A stretch of DNA of 64,000 nt from a virus: positions 26,773-90,772 of the IMG/VR virus record IMGVR_UViG_3300010157_000047. One strand, written 5' to 3'. The notes beneath the pieces were generated by a model that worked only from the letters and a program-made list of their open reading frames with translations, had not been told where the DNA came from and did not search any database. The position numbers and the translations under genes are program-made. The stretch's first letter is position 1. Each line of letters starts with the position of its first letter. Below, in pieces: positions 8,305-16,900 of the stretch.

Positions 8305-9075
8305 ATGAATGTAGATTCAATTATAGAACTTTATCCGCATATTGAAAAATTAATAGGTGGAAGATATCCATTTGCACTAGGAGGATATCCAGCATTAGTT
8401 AAACAAGGAATATTAAAAGAATCTAGAGAGACAAAAGATGTAGATTTATGCGTATTTACAAATAGAGACTATCAAAGTGGAGGAGCAATAAGCTATTTTA
8501 ATCATAACTTACATATCAACTTGGAAAATTGGAATAATTATTTTAAAAAAACATTAGAAGATAATGTAAATTATGAAATACAAATTGAAGACAATAGTTT
8601 TTCATTAAATTCAGAAAAATCAGTTAAAGATCAAAAAGATAAATTATTATTATTATTAGGAATAGATAAAATGGCAACTATATCATTAATTAGAAACGTT
8701 AATAGCCTGAAAAATAAGATAGTATATAATGCATCTGAAATGACTAGTAAATATTTATTGAAAACTGCAATATTTTTTAATAAATTTTCTGAAATAAATG
8801 ACATTAATAAAATACAGTTTGATTTATTTTTCCTTAATTTTACAAAAATTAATAATTCAACAGTTATAATTGACGGAATAAGATATGTAGATTATTATGT
8901 TATATTAAAAGCTAAGTATGAATATTGTTTAAATAAATTAACTAATGATAAATCATTTGAAAAACATATAAATGATTTAAATGAATCTTTTAATATTGTT
9001 CATATTGATGGAGTTAATTTTCCTAAAAACGTAGATTTTTTAATTAAAAAGAGAGAAAATGAGAAAAATAAATGA
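8305..9075 (+). CDS. Minimal nucleotidyltransferase (AbiEii/MNT-like)
   Basis: Residues 24-51 read LGGYPALVKQGIL..RETKDVDLCVF. This is the Gly-Gly helix start and the paired aspartates (Asp45, Asp47) of the pol-beta nucleotidyltransferase fold as seen in AbiEii and MNT proteins. The rest is helical and Lys/Asn rich without further motifs; total length is 256. AbiEii-type enzymes transfer nucleotides to protein or RNA partners, often in toxin-antitoxin systems, but no cognate antitoxin is evident next to it. It lies 1 nt after the nuclease gene and overlaps the next small gene by 17 nt. In a phage it may be an anti-host or tRNA-modifying enzyme; this is inference. Confidence 0.6.
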   Translation: MNVDSIIELYPHIEKLIGGRYPFALGGYPALVKQGILKESRETKDVDLCVFTNRDYQSGGAISYFNHNLHINLENWNNYFKKTLEDNVNYEIQIEDNSFSLNSEKSVKDQKDKLLLLLGIDKMATISLIRNVNSLKNKIVYNASEMTSKYLLKTAIFFNKFSEINDINKIQFDLFFLNFTKINNSTVIIDGIRYVDYYVILKAKYEYCLNKLTNDKSFEKHINDLNESFNIVHIDGVNFPKNVDFLIKKRENEKNK

Positions 9076-9256
9076 GGAAATATTAATGAAACATTATAAA
9101 TGTTCATGGAGAAGTGAATTATATCAAGCAATTGCATTAAATCCTAATGTAGATCTTATATTGGACGCAATGGAAGAGGCTGGAAGAGAGGCAGTTGTAA
9201 GTTATTCAGATTATAAAACAGAAAATTCAACTAAAAATTATATTCATGAAAAATAA
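9059..9256 (+). CDS. Small hypothetical protein
   Basis: This is a 65-residue acidic protein, or 56 residues if translation begins at the in-frame ATG at 9086. It overlaps both neighbours (17 nt and 11 nt) in the same direction, which supports its being translated. There is no membrane helix, Cys cluster or recognised fold; the central part (DLILDAMEEAGREAV) looks helical. Function is unknown. Confidence 0.5.
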   Translation: MRKINEEILMKHYKCSWRSELYQAIALNPNVDLILDAMEEAGREAVVSYSDYKTENSTKNYIHEK

Positions 9257-9701
9257 ATCATTATCTTATATATTACCGCTAATTAAAGGATGGTCTGCGA
9301 AAGCAGATTGTCCTATTAATTGCTATTCAAACACAATAGTCCCAAATTCACTAACAGTTTCATACTATAAAAATTCAGAATATCATGAAGAAGGAATAAT
9401 AATAAGTGAAAATGATGAAATTATAAATATATCATATTTTATAATGGATGAATTTATACATGATTATAGAATTATATTAAAAGGTAATTATAGTAGAATT
9501 AGCGAAGAATGCAAACAGCTTATACTTGGAAGAACTCCCTCTATAACTGAATTTAGCAAAATAGAATCAGTATTTTATAAAACTAAAGGAAGAAAAAAGT
9601 ATTTAGAAAATAAATTAGGAATATTAAATATTGATGAATATACTAATGAATATGAAAGTAAATTTAATGAAAGTGAAATATTTAATTTAGAAGAAGCATG
9701 A
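9246..9701 (+). CDS. Hypothetical protein
   Basis: A 151-residue protein with no recognised family. The N-terminal half is rich in Ile, Ser and Tyr and probably beta-structured; the C-terminal half is charged and helical. It overlaps the preceding gene by 11 nt and the following diphosphohydrolase-like gene by 4 nt (ATGA), so it belongs to the same operon. Nothing more can be supported. Confidence 0.5.
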   Translation: MKNKSLSYILPLIKGWSAKADCPINCYSNTIVPNSLTVSYYKNSEYHEEGIIISENDEIINISYFIMDEFIHDYRIILKGNYSRISEECKQLILGRTPSITEFSKIESVFYKTKGRKKYLENKLGILNIDEYTNEYESKFNESEIFNLEEA

Positions 9702-9991
9702 TAGATAAAGCATTAAGATATAATAATGGAAAATTAGATTGGACATTATTAGACTTTAAATCTCTTGAGCCATTAGTAAAAGTTATGACTTACGGAGAAA
9801 AAAAGTATAATAGATTTAATTGGCAGAAACCATGTGATGATCCACGTCAGCATTTACAATCAGCAATGAGACATTTAGTAGCATTAATTAATAGCGAGGA
9901 ATTTGATGATGAATCTACAGAACGTCATACAGGCCATGTAATGGCAAATATGATGATGTATAACTTTCATACAAGGCATATAAATGAATGA
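9698..9991 (+). CDS. dATP/dGTP diphosphohydrolase-like protein (DUF5664/MazG-like fold)
   Basis: The 97 residues match a small all-helical phage family annotated as the dATP/dGTP diphosphohydrolase N-terminal domain. RYNNGKLDW opens it, YGEKKYNRFNW (32-42) gives the acidic-Lys-Lys-Tyr motif, SAMRHL (55-60) the Arg-His pair, and DDESTERHTGHVMAN (70-84) the metal-binding Asp/His set. Such enzymes hydrolyse dNTPs to dNMP and pyrophosphate and adjust nucleotide pools during phage replication. In some phages they are linked to base-modified genomes. No purZ-like gene lies in this window, so no modified base can be inferred. Confidence 0.7.
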   Translation: MIDKALRYNNGKLDWTLLDFKSLEPLVKVMTYGEKKYNRFNWQKPCDDPRQHLQSAMRHLVALINSEEFDDESTERHTGHVMANMMMYNFHTRHINE

Positions 9992-10121
9992 CACAAAAGG
10001 TGCTATATGCGCAGCTTGCGGTACATGGCATTATCATATAATATGTCCTAAATGTGGATCAGTAGTTTCAATTAAAAAAGTTAATTATGAAAGCGAGAGA
10101 AGATGCAGAAAATCTAATTGA
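9984..10121 (+). CDS. Tiny zinc-ribbon protein (45 residues)
   Basis: A short open frame starts at ATG 9984, inside the end of the diphosphohydrolase gene, and stops with TGA at 10119-10121. It encodes ICAACGTWHYHIICPKCGS, two CxxC pairs 8 residues apart, which is a compact zinc ribbon, followed by a basic tail. It fills an otherwise empty gap and overlaps genes on both sides, which supports it. Such ribbons usually bind nucleic acid or a protein partner; the role here is unknown. Confidence 0.6.
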   Translation: MNDTKGAICAACGTWHYHIICPKCGSVVSIKKVNYESERRCRKSN

Positions 10122-10305
10122 TCAATTTTTAAGACAAATAATGTATTTACATGGAGAATGGGAATCACAAGTAAATGCTGCAATAGAATGTGCAATAATA
10201 TGTGCAGAAAGTTCATTAAAAGCAAGCATGATGTCATCAGCATTAATTAAGATGCATTGGAAATTAATTATAATTGAATTAAATAATATTAAAAATGACA
10301 GATAG
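10087..10305 (+). CDS. Small helical hypothetical protein
   Basis: A 72-residue protein, almost certainly all-helical, with a Cys/Ala/Ile-rich middle (AAIECAIICAESS). It overlaps the zinc-ribbon gene by 35 nt and the next gene by 11 nt. There is no recognised family, signal or metal site. Position suggests membership of the replication/accessory operon. Confidence 0.5.
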   Translation: MKAREDAENLIDQFLRQIMYLHGEWESQVNAAIECAIICAESSLKASMMSSALIKMHWKLIIIELNNIKNDR

Positions 10306-10519
10306 AATTATTATAAGACAATTAATAAGAGAATTTATAGCAAAATATTGCATTAAAATAGAACTTAATGATTCAAAAGAATATATTGATAATATATTAA
10401 AAAATCATGAAATAATTGAATACAATGAAATAAAATATTATATACCAAATCATAATTTTTTATTTACAGTAGATGATGATATATTGGGTAGAATGTTGTT
10501 TGCAACGTATAAAGTTTAA
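10295..10519 (+). CDS. Small hypothetical protein
   Basis: A 74-residue Ile/Asn/Lys-rich protein with no recognised domain. It overlaps the previous gene by 11 nt, and the next gene starts 4 nt after its stop. Alternating hydrophobic residues in the second half suggest a small alpha/beta fold, but no function can be proposed. Confidence 0.5.
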   Translation: MTDRIIIRQLIREFIAKYCIKIELNDSKEYIDNILKNHEIIEYNEIKYYIPNHNFLFTVDDDILGRMLFATYKV

Positions 10520-10523
10520 TATT

Positions 10524-10772
10524 ATGACACCGAAAGAAAAACTGAAAGCATTGCGTATATACGCTGTTATAAGCCGTTTTTTATTTCCATATCAAACGTG
10601 GATTAAAATGAGAGAAGAATCCAAAGATAAATACAATGAAAAATTATGCTACTGTGGACATACGTATAAATGTACTTGTGGTAATCCAGATAAGAAATGT
10701 TTTAATGAAAGTGTAAAGCGTGGTAGCATAATTTTGTGGGATGAAAATAATGGTTGGAATATTGGCTTATAA
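10524..10772 (+). CDS. Small Cys-rich, likely zinc-binding protein
   Basis: The ATG at 10524 is preferred because it follows the previous stop by 4 nt; a longer frame from 10473 would overlap that gene by 47 nt and open with an unlikely sequence. The resulting 82-residue protein is basic and aromatic at the N-terminus (RIYAVISRFLFPYQTWIK) and then has CYCGHTYKCTCG followed by a further Cys about 8 residues later. Those residues could form a zinc site. No family is recognised. Confidence 0.5.
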   Translation: MTPKEKLKALRIYAVISRFLFPYQTWIKMREESKDKYNEKLCYCGHTYKCTCGNPDKKCFNESVKRGSIILWDENNGWNIGL

Positions 10773-10809
10773 CTTACTTATAGGCGCAACAAACATATAA
10801 CAAAGGATT

Positions 10810-10814
10810 GGAGG
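10810..10814 (+). promoter_or_regulatory. Clear Shine-Dalgarno sequence
   Basis: GGAGG lies 7 nt before the ATG at 10822. Most genes in the window show no such site, as is usual in Bacteroidota, so it marks this exported-protein gene as independently initiated. The 49-nt gap upstream holds no convincing promoter. Confidence 0.5.
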
Positions 10815-10821
10815 AAATGAA

Positions 10822-11142
10822 ATGAAAAAGCTATTGTTACTATTTTTATTATTACCAATTTTTGTAAAGTCACAAGACAGATATTTTGCAAAAGATAAGG
10901 CATTGCATGTAATATGTTCTACTAGTATTGCAGTTGGATCTACAAAAATTGCGTATAAGTTAAATCTAAAGAATCCTGAATTAATAGGATGTGGATTTGC
11001 GCTATCAATTGGAATAGCAAAAGAATTTCTATATGATAAATCAGCAAGTCCTAAAGATCTACTAGCAGATGGTGTTGGAATAGTAGCTGGATATTATTTA
11101 AACAAATTAATTCATAAAAAATCAAATGCCAGACATAAGTAA
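10822..11142 (+). CDS. Exported small protein, YfiM/DUF2279-like
   Basis: The first 18 residues form a signal peptide (MKKLLLLFLLLPIFVKSQ) with a Bacteroidota-style SQ cleavage region. The mature part has DKALHVICSTSIAVGS, a GIAKEFLYD segment and SPKDLLADGVGIVAGYYL. This order (DK..H, KE.YD, KDL..D..G...G) is typical of the YfiM/DUF2279 family of periplasmic or membrane-associated proteins of unknown function. Two weak hydrophobic helices are present. It could act at the cell envelope during infection, for example in superinfection exclusion or lysis; that is inference. Confidence 0.6.
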   Translation: MKKLLLLFLLLPIFVKSQDRYFAKDKALHVICSTSIAVGSTKIAYKLNLKNPELIGCGFALSIGIAKEFLYDKSASPKDLLADGVGIVAGYYLNKLIHKKSNARHK

Positions 11143-11296
11143 ATGCGAAGGAACAGATTGCCCTTTAAAGGAATCGTGTTACCGATATACAGCTATAGAT
11201 AGTGAATATCTACAGTCATATTTCATGAAAGCTCCTTATAATAAGGAAGAAGATAAATGTGATTACTATTGGAATAATAGTAAATATAAAGATTAA
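11126..11296 (+). CDS. 56-residue Cys-rich protein
   Basis: The frame runs from ATG 11126, overlapping the exported protein by 17 nt, to TAA at 11294-11296. Its N-terminus has three spaced cysteines in the pattern SKCEGTDCPLKESCYRY, and a fourth Cys lies at residue 45. This arrangement resembles a small metal-binding protein often seen in phage genomes. The following gene begins on the very next base. Function is unknown. Confidence 0.6.
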   Translation: MPDISKCEGTDCPLKESCYRYTAIDSEYLQSYFMKAPYNKEEDKCDYYWNNSKYKD

Positions 11297-11464
11297 ATGT
11301 CAAAAAAATACGTAAAGGTTCTAGAAAAGAAAAAATTAGGCAGAAAAAAATATCCATATGAAGAGGAAAAAGTACCTTTAACAATATACGTTAGACGTAA
11401 TAAAATTGAGGAACTTGGTGGTAGAGATAAAATTAGAAGAATGCTTAACGATATTATAACATAA
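11297..11464 (+). CDS. 55-residue basic protein, possibly ribbon-helix-helix
   Basis: It starts immediately after the previous stop and ends with TAA at 11462-11464, 3 nt before the next ATG. The N-terminal 20 residues are strongly basic. VPLTIYVRRNKIEELGG then suggests a beta strand followed by helices, like small RHH DNA-binding proteins, although the length and motif are minimal. A DNA-binding regulator is a reasonable guess only. Confidence 0.5.
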   Translation: MSKKYVKVLEKKKLGRKKYPYEEEKVPLTIYVRRNKIEELGGRDKIRRMLNDIIT

Positions 11465-11467
11465 AAA

Positions 11468-11674
11468 ATGAATAGATATATAACTTGCATAATTAAAAAT
11501 GAATCAAAGCAAACAAAGATATATGAAAGTGAATCATATAAAGATTTGTTAAAGTTAATAAAAAGTGATAATATTGGGGATTATAAACTGAAATATGCAC
11601 GAAAAATGAATCTAGATGGAAATCATCATTTTGGTATTAATATTTCAGCAAAAGCATATCAAAATCTTCTATAA
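11468..11674 (+). CDS. Small hypothetical protein
   Basis: A 68-residue basic protein with no recognised motif. It begins 3 nt after the previous gene and ends with a TAATG overlap with the following nuclease gene, indicating coupled translation. It may be a partner of that nuclease, but only by position. Confidence 0.5.
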   Translation: MNRYITCIIKNESKQTKIYESESYKDLLKLIKSDNIGDYKLKYARKMNLDGNHHFGINISAKAYQNLL

Positions 11675-12129
11675 TGAATAAAAAAGTCAGAAATACTAAA
11701 TCTTGGAATTATGATGGAGTAAAATTTCAATCAGGACTAGAGTTGTTCTGTTATAAGGAATTACAAAATAATAAAATTCCATTTATTTATCAACCAGAAA
11801 AACAAGTACTTCTTAAATCATTCAAAATTAATTTCAAATGCTATGAAAGTGTGGGTAAAATATATCGTGATGAAAATAAGAAAATTACTAATTCAACTAA
11901 GCGATTTGATGTGGTTGATTCAATAAGGGAGATAGCATATACTCCTGACTTTATATGTCCTAATAATACGTGGGTAATTGAAACTAAGGGGTTCGCAAAT
12001 GATGCGTTCCCCTTACGTTGGAAAATGTTCAAGAAGAAATTAGTAGAAATGAATTTTACTGGATTACTATTGAAGCCAGAAAATCAAAAAGAAATATCAC
12101 AATGTATAGAAATAATTAAAAATCAATGA
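11674..12129 (+). CDS. PD-(D/E)XK endonuclease, DUF1064 / Holliday-junction-resolvase-like
   Basis: Key positions are visible in order: an early Glu in SGLELFCYKEL (residues about 20-30), then AYTPDFICP (Asp near 92) and WVIETKGF (Glu near 103, Lys near 105), giving the E...PD...ExK core. This order and the 151-residue length fit phage DUF1064-type nucleases, related to T7 endonuclease I-like resolvases. Expected roles are resolution of branched replication intermediates or debranching before packaging. It is coupled to genes on both sides by overlaps of 1 and 4 nt. Confidence 0.65.
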   Translation: MNKKVRNTKSWNYDGVKFQSGLELFCYKELQNNKIPFIYQPEKQVLLKSFKINFKCYESVGKIYRDENKKITNSTKRFDVVDSIREIAYTPDFICPNNTWVIETKGFANDAFPLRWKMFKKKLVEMNFTGLLLKPENQKEISQCIEIIKNQ

Positions 12130-12902
12130 ATAATGAAATAATTAAAATATTTTATAATAGAGCTAAATTAATACAAAATTTAGATAAAATAGTTCTTAGC
12201 AGCAAAAAGAATAATCAAAATGATGGTCAACTTAGTTTATTTCAAGAAACAAATGTTAATGTTGAAATATCCCTAGATGAGCCTGAAGATTTCAATGCAC
12301 TTAAAATGGCTGATGCTGAAAGAAATGTATTAGGTTTTGATATGTTATATTCTAGATTTGATGAATATTTCTCAATAAAATGTAAATATGCAAATGGAAA
12401 TATGGCATTATTATTAGATGATGAAATGGATCATAATATTACATTGTTAGCAGAAATAAAGCTAATAGAATATAAAACAAGTCAATATGGCAATAAATAT
12501 GCTAAATTAGTATTTTCCGATAATACTGGAGAAGATAAATTATATTTATTTGGTAAGTTATATGAGAAAATGATTGCTAAATGTTTTTTAGATAAAATAT
12601 ATTTATTAACATTAAAAAAGTCTGAAAAAGATTCTAGTAAAATGGATATAGTTAATTTTATGCTAGCAAATGATATTGATGATGCATGCATATCATCCAA
12701 AAACTTATATGTAACTACGACATCAAATCACCTCCCACAATTAAGGATGTATTTAAAATGCTTTATGATGGGAGATGATCAAGATGTAAATATTAAATTA
12801 ACAGATTTAAATATTACAATGCCATCAGTATGTAAATGTTCTGTTAATAATGAGAATTTATTAGAAATGAGTAAAAATGGATTTGAAATACAATTAAGAT
12901 AA
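12126..12902 (+). CDS. Stand-alone DnaE (DNA polymerase III alpha) C-terminal/OB module
   Basis: After a GQLSLFQE segment (about residues 35-42), the sequence ADAERNVLGFDMLYSRFDEY aligns with the conserved E-R-x-x-LG-F region just before the OB domain of DnaE. ITLLAEIKLIEYKTSQYG..KYAKLVFSDNTGE..LYLFGKLYEK then follows the OB-fold pattern that binds single-stranded DNA. No polymerase palm, PHP or finger domain is present in its 258 residues. It may work with a polymerase encoded elsewhere, or be a recruited ssDNA-binding module. The neighbouring DnaA-like gene supports a replication role. Confidence 0.6.
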   Translation: MNNEIIKIFYNRAKLIQNLDKIVLSSKKNNQNDGQLSLFQETNVNVEISLDEPEDFNALKMADAERNVLGFDMLYSRFDEYFSIKCKYANGNMALLLDDEMDHNITLLAEIKLIEYKTSQYGNKYAKLVFSDNTGEDKLYLFGKLYEKMIAKCFLDKIYLLTLKKSEKDSSKMDIVNFMLANDIDDACISSKNLYVTTTSNHLPQLRMYLKCFMMGDDQDVNIKLTDLNITMPSVCKCSVNNENLLEMSKNGFEIQLR

Positions 12903-12907
12903 TAAAA

Positions 12908-13339
12908 ATGTATAATATAGAAATAATTAAAAAAGCAGGTGAAATGAGTTCTTTTAGTAATTCAGACATTAAATATTTAATATCAATGCTAGATGGGGCA
13001 AAGCAAATACTGTATCCAGAAGGACTAGAAGAAGATGAATCATTTGAAGTAGCTAAATACAAGCCAAATTCTTTATTAGATTTTTTCGAAGAATTTTGTG
13101 AGGAAGTTAAAATTGAACCATACAGAATGAAATCGTTAGTTAGGAATAGAATATTAACTGATCATAGATGCGTATTTGTTGCATTAGCAACTAAATTATT
13201 TAAAAATTCAACTCAAAATGATATAGCTAATTTAATATCAAGAGATAGGAGTATGATTCCAGCTTATATGAAAGAGGTTAAATCATGTCATGAAAAGCGA
13301 CAATTATATAAAAAAATAAAAAGATCAATGAATTTATAA
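12908..13339 (+). CDS. DnaA domain-IV-like DNA-binding protein
   Basis: Residues about 75-125 (VRNRILTDHRCVFVALATKLFKNSTQNDIANLISRDRSMI) resemble the DnaA C-terminal helix-turn-helix: R-x-I, a helix, then IG..F.GRDH-like wording rendered as IANLISRDRSM. There is no AAA+ ATPase domain; total length is 143. It could bind a phage origin or repeats and recruit replication proteins, or be a regulator. It begins 5 nt after the DnaE-like module, so the two are co-expressed. Confidence 0.6.
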   Translation: MYNIEIIKKAGEMSSFSNSDIKYLISMLDGAKQILYPEGLEEDESFEVAKYKPNSLLDFFEEFCEEVKIEPYRMKSLVRNRILTDHRCVFVALATKLFKNSTQNDIANLISRDRSMIPAYMKEVKSCHEKRQLYKKIKRSMNL

Positions 13340-13349
13340 TCATAATAAC

Positions 13350-13718
13350 ATGAAAAATTTAACAAGTATTTTACTGGCCGCATTGATTATGTTAAGTTGT
13401 ACTGATTCAATGCAATATATATTAAAGTCAGATACAACAACAAAAATTCTTTTTGTAGGATCAAAATCAGTAGCTTTAAAAGGTACAATGTCTGGCAAGA
13501 TTAGCTGTGTAAGAGGATTTTTAATATCAAGATACAACATTCCAACATTTAGAGATAAAGAAATTCAAATAGAATGGTGTAATGATGGAATTGATGACTT
13601 TTCTAAACTTATAAATCTTGAACATGGAATAACTTATTTTGCAGTTTCATTTTGTTACTACCCAAGACATGCTGATGATGTTTCATATGGAAATGCAGTA
13701 TATTTTAAAACTAAATAA
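13350..13718 (+). CDS. Small lipoprotein with fibronectin-III-like tail
   Basis: The signal peptide ends in LIMLSC, a lipobox placing the lipidated Cys at residue 17. The C-terminal half has EHGITYFAVSFCYYP..DDVSYGNAVYFKTK, close to the last strands of the FN3-like domains common in Bacteroidota surface proteins. The protein (122 residues) would sit on the inner or outer membrane of the host. Envelope alteration or superinfection exclusion is possible, but no function can be assigned. Confidence 0.6.
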   Translation: MKNLTSILLAALIMLSCTDSMQYILKSDTTTKILFVGSKSVALKGTMSGKISCVRGFLISRYNIPTFRDKEIQIEWCNDGIDDFSKLINLEHGITYFAVSFCYYPRHADDVSYGNAVYFKTK

Positions 13719-13721
13719 ATT

Positions 13722-13940
13722 ATGGCACAAATATCAATAGTAAGAAAAGCTTTAAAGGAAGAATGTGGTACATATTTAAGTAGAAATGACCTATATCGGG
13801 CATTATGCGATTATAATACTAATAAATTAAATATAGGACTAACATTAGGTAAATTAAATCAATTATTAATAGATAAAAAAGATGAAATGTGTAAATTTTC
13901 AGATTTTATAATTGATGAATTTGAGCCTATATACAAATAG
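13722..13940 (+). CDS. Small hypothetical protein, last gene of the + operon
   Basis: This 72-residue, probably helical protein has no recognised family. It starts 3 nt after the lipoprotein stop and is followed directly by the convergent terminator hairpin. Residues KFSDFIIDEFEP near the end are acidic. Function is unknown. Confidence 0.5.
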   Translation: MAQISIVRKALKEECGTYLSRNDLYRALCDYNTNKLNIGLTLGKLNQLLIDKKDEMCKFSDFIIDEFEPIYK

Positions 13941-13965
13941 AAAAGGGGGGCTCAACCCCCCCCTA
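13941..13965. terminator. Strong convergent (bidirectional) terminator
   Basis: A run of six G (13945-13950), the loop CTCAA and a run of C form a very stable hairpin. Read on the minus strand it ends in a U4 tract; on the plus strand the following bases are T-rich. It lies between the two converging operons. Confidence 0.8.
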
Positions 13966-13967
13966 AT

Positions 13968-16900
13968 TTATTGTTTATTTTGAATTACTCCAGCTGCTCT
14001 ATCTTCTATTTTATATAAAACATTTATTATTGGTAATGTTCTAGCAAATTTCTTTTTAACAGATTCATCATCATAATATGAATTTCCCTCAAGATGTTTT
14101 ATAAATCCTTCTCCAAATTTTTCATAATCCACCATGATTCCAAGTGCAGGAATTAAGTTATCAGTAGTAGTCTTAAATGACATTGGATTCATATAAAATG
14201 TTATATCTTGAATTATTTTATTTGATGTATTAAGCATCATATATTTCCATTTTTTAGATTCTTTATCATCATCATCCATTGATGCAGATATCAACAAATA
14301 TGCACTCATTAACAATAGCAATGTTTTAAATTCATACAGTTGCTTTCTGACATTAGCCATAAATAATTTCTTATCCTTACCTAGTAATTTAATGCCATCA
14401 AATGAAGATTCTCCTTGGAATAATAATAATTTTAAAAATACTTTAGATAATTGAGTTGTGCCAGATATAAATCCTTCTTTATTTACAAAATTATATAATG
14501 TTCTGTAGGTACCTTCAAAATCACGTTCTAGTACCCCTAATTCACTTCTAGGCGCAAATCTGGCATACACACCATCTGCAAGCCAAGATAGCCTATATTG
14601 AGACACTAGTCTACCTAATGCATATCTTTTGATTGCAGGAGAAGTTTCTTTTGACATATTACCATAAAGTAATTGACTTACAAATTTGGATTTACTAATA
14701 AATGTAGACATTTTTCTATTGCCAACTAATGATTCTGGCCTAGCACCCCAATCTTCATCAACGCCAAATTCTTTTTCATTCCAGCTTCCATCTGCATTAA
14801 ATGCCTCAATAAGACTTCTTTCCCTTCCGGTTAAATCTTCAACTTTTTGATTATGCATCATTGCATCTAAAACTCCAAGACGAAGTATGTAATCACCTTC
14901 ACTAAGCCATCCCATAGGAGATAGTGCACTAACATTGAATCCAGCATTATTTGAATCACCACCATAGTGTTCTGGCAATAACCCATATCTCATGCCCAAG
15001 TTATATAATTTATTATTAGATCTCCCAGATGAGTTTACAGTGTTTTTAAGAGACTTTGTAGCATGCATTATACCATTGATAGCTTCATTAGGAGTAAACT
15101 CAGTTCTACCAGCTGCATGAGACATAATTTGAACTATTCCTGAACCAATATTAGCTACTGCTGGAAATGGATTATATGCAAATACCTTATATGCACCAAA
15201 TGTAATTAATCCATCAACGATCTTAGAGCCTACAACATTTTTACCTAAATTATCTAAAAATTTATTATAAATGCTTGACTTATAATTAAAATCTTCTTTT
15301 GTTATATCACCATTATCATGAGAAAATTCCATGTCATCTAAAATTTTTACCATATTTTTATAGGCAGTTTTTTCAGATTCTACTGTAACTAATGATGGAT
15401 ACTCTTTGACTATTTTAATAACAGCAGCTTCTTGTCCAAACTTAGAAACTAAATCATTAAATTTCTTAATAATAACAATAGCTTTAGCTGGATCAGCAAC
15501 AGATATCATTTTTTTAGTTGGATCAAATACTTTCTTTCCAGATACAGCTTCTTTCTCACTACTTTTATTGTATAAAACATTATTTAATACATGATCTATT
15601 AATTTTTTTAAATTAGTAAGATCATTTTTATTTTTAACATTTTTATTTGATGCCGCAACGTCTATCGTTCCATCAGCCCTAAGAACATTTTCGTGCATAT
15701 TCTCAACCATATTCTTTATAAGCAATGTATAATCTTCTATGGCAGATAGATGTTTGTGTGCAATAGCCATTTTTGAAAATTCAATTAAACTTTCTTCAAG
15801 ATTATCACTTTTGTAATCTGCACTTATATCTTTTAAATATCTTACTGGAATAATGTTTCTAGGATTGCCATTTTCATCAAGATATTGCAATTGCATTCCA
15901 TTGCCAGATGTTATTGATTCAATAAGAGTTTCAGACATAGAAGATGGAATACCTTTCATTCCATTTTTAAGCATACTGGCCATCATTCCTTTTTTAATAT
16001 TAGGAATAAATGTTCCATCTATTTTAGTAGATGCATATCCTGGCAAATAAGCTAAATGCTTTGCAAAAATATCAGCATATTTATTATAAAATCCAAGCAT
16101 AGTTGGATTTGATTTTACATTTAGATCAAATCTATTGTCATAATTTCCAAGACTATTATTATTTTCATCTACTCTCAATGGAACTTCTGTAATATATTTT
16201 GATATAGTATTAAATGTTCTTAAATCATCAAGACTATCTCCATTATTATAAACATAATTATGATATTCTATTGGAGATGTGTTTTTAAGATTTTCATCAA
16301 TAAATACAATGGATTCTTCAGCATCCTTACCATTGGCAACATTTTCTTTTTCTTCATCTATTAAATTATTATGAAGATCTTTCCAGTTATTATACTTTTC
16401 AACTGCTTCTTCGATTAATAAATCAGAATAATTTTCATCATCAGTAATTTCAACTAATCTTGCCTTAACTTTTTTCTTTCCAGCCTCAGTAAGACAGTCT
16501 TCTGGATTAATAGTATAAACATTATTCTTTATTGCAGAAGATTTTTTCTTAATTTCTTTTAATAGTAAAACATCAGTATTTTCAGCTTTACTGTATTTGA
16601 TTTTATTTATTTTTTCTTCAAATTCTTGATCAAGCTTTTCTTTAAAATTATAATATGTCTTACTATATCTAGCAAGCATATTACCATCCCATTTGCCATC
16701 ATCATCGATTGATAATAGATCTTTAAAACTTAATCCATTATCTTTTAAATCTTTAAATAGCTGCCTAATTTCATTTGCTGTTCCAAAAAACTCATTAGTA
16801 GATCTTTGACTAGCAGAACTTAAAAATTTATGCAATAAATTAACTACTGGTTTCCCTGTATAATGACCAAGTCCTCCAAGAGTCTTTCCTCCATATGATG

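Noticed and set aside
10473-10523. Longer start for the Cys-rich protein at 10524
   Set aside because: It would overlap the preceding gene by 47 nt and adds an unlikely N-terminus; ATG 10524 falls 4 nt after the previous stop.
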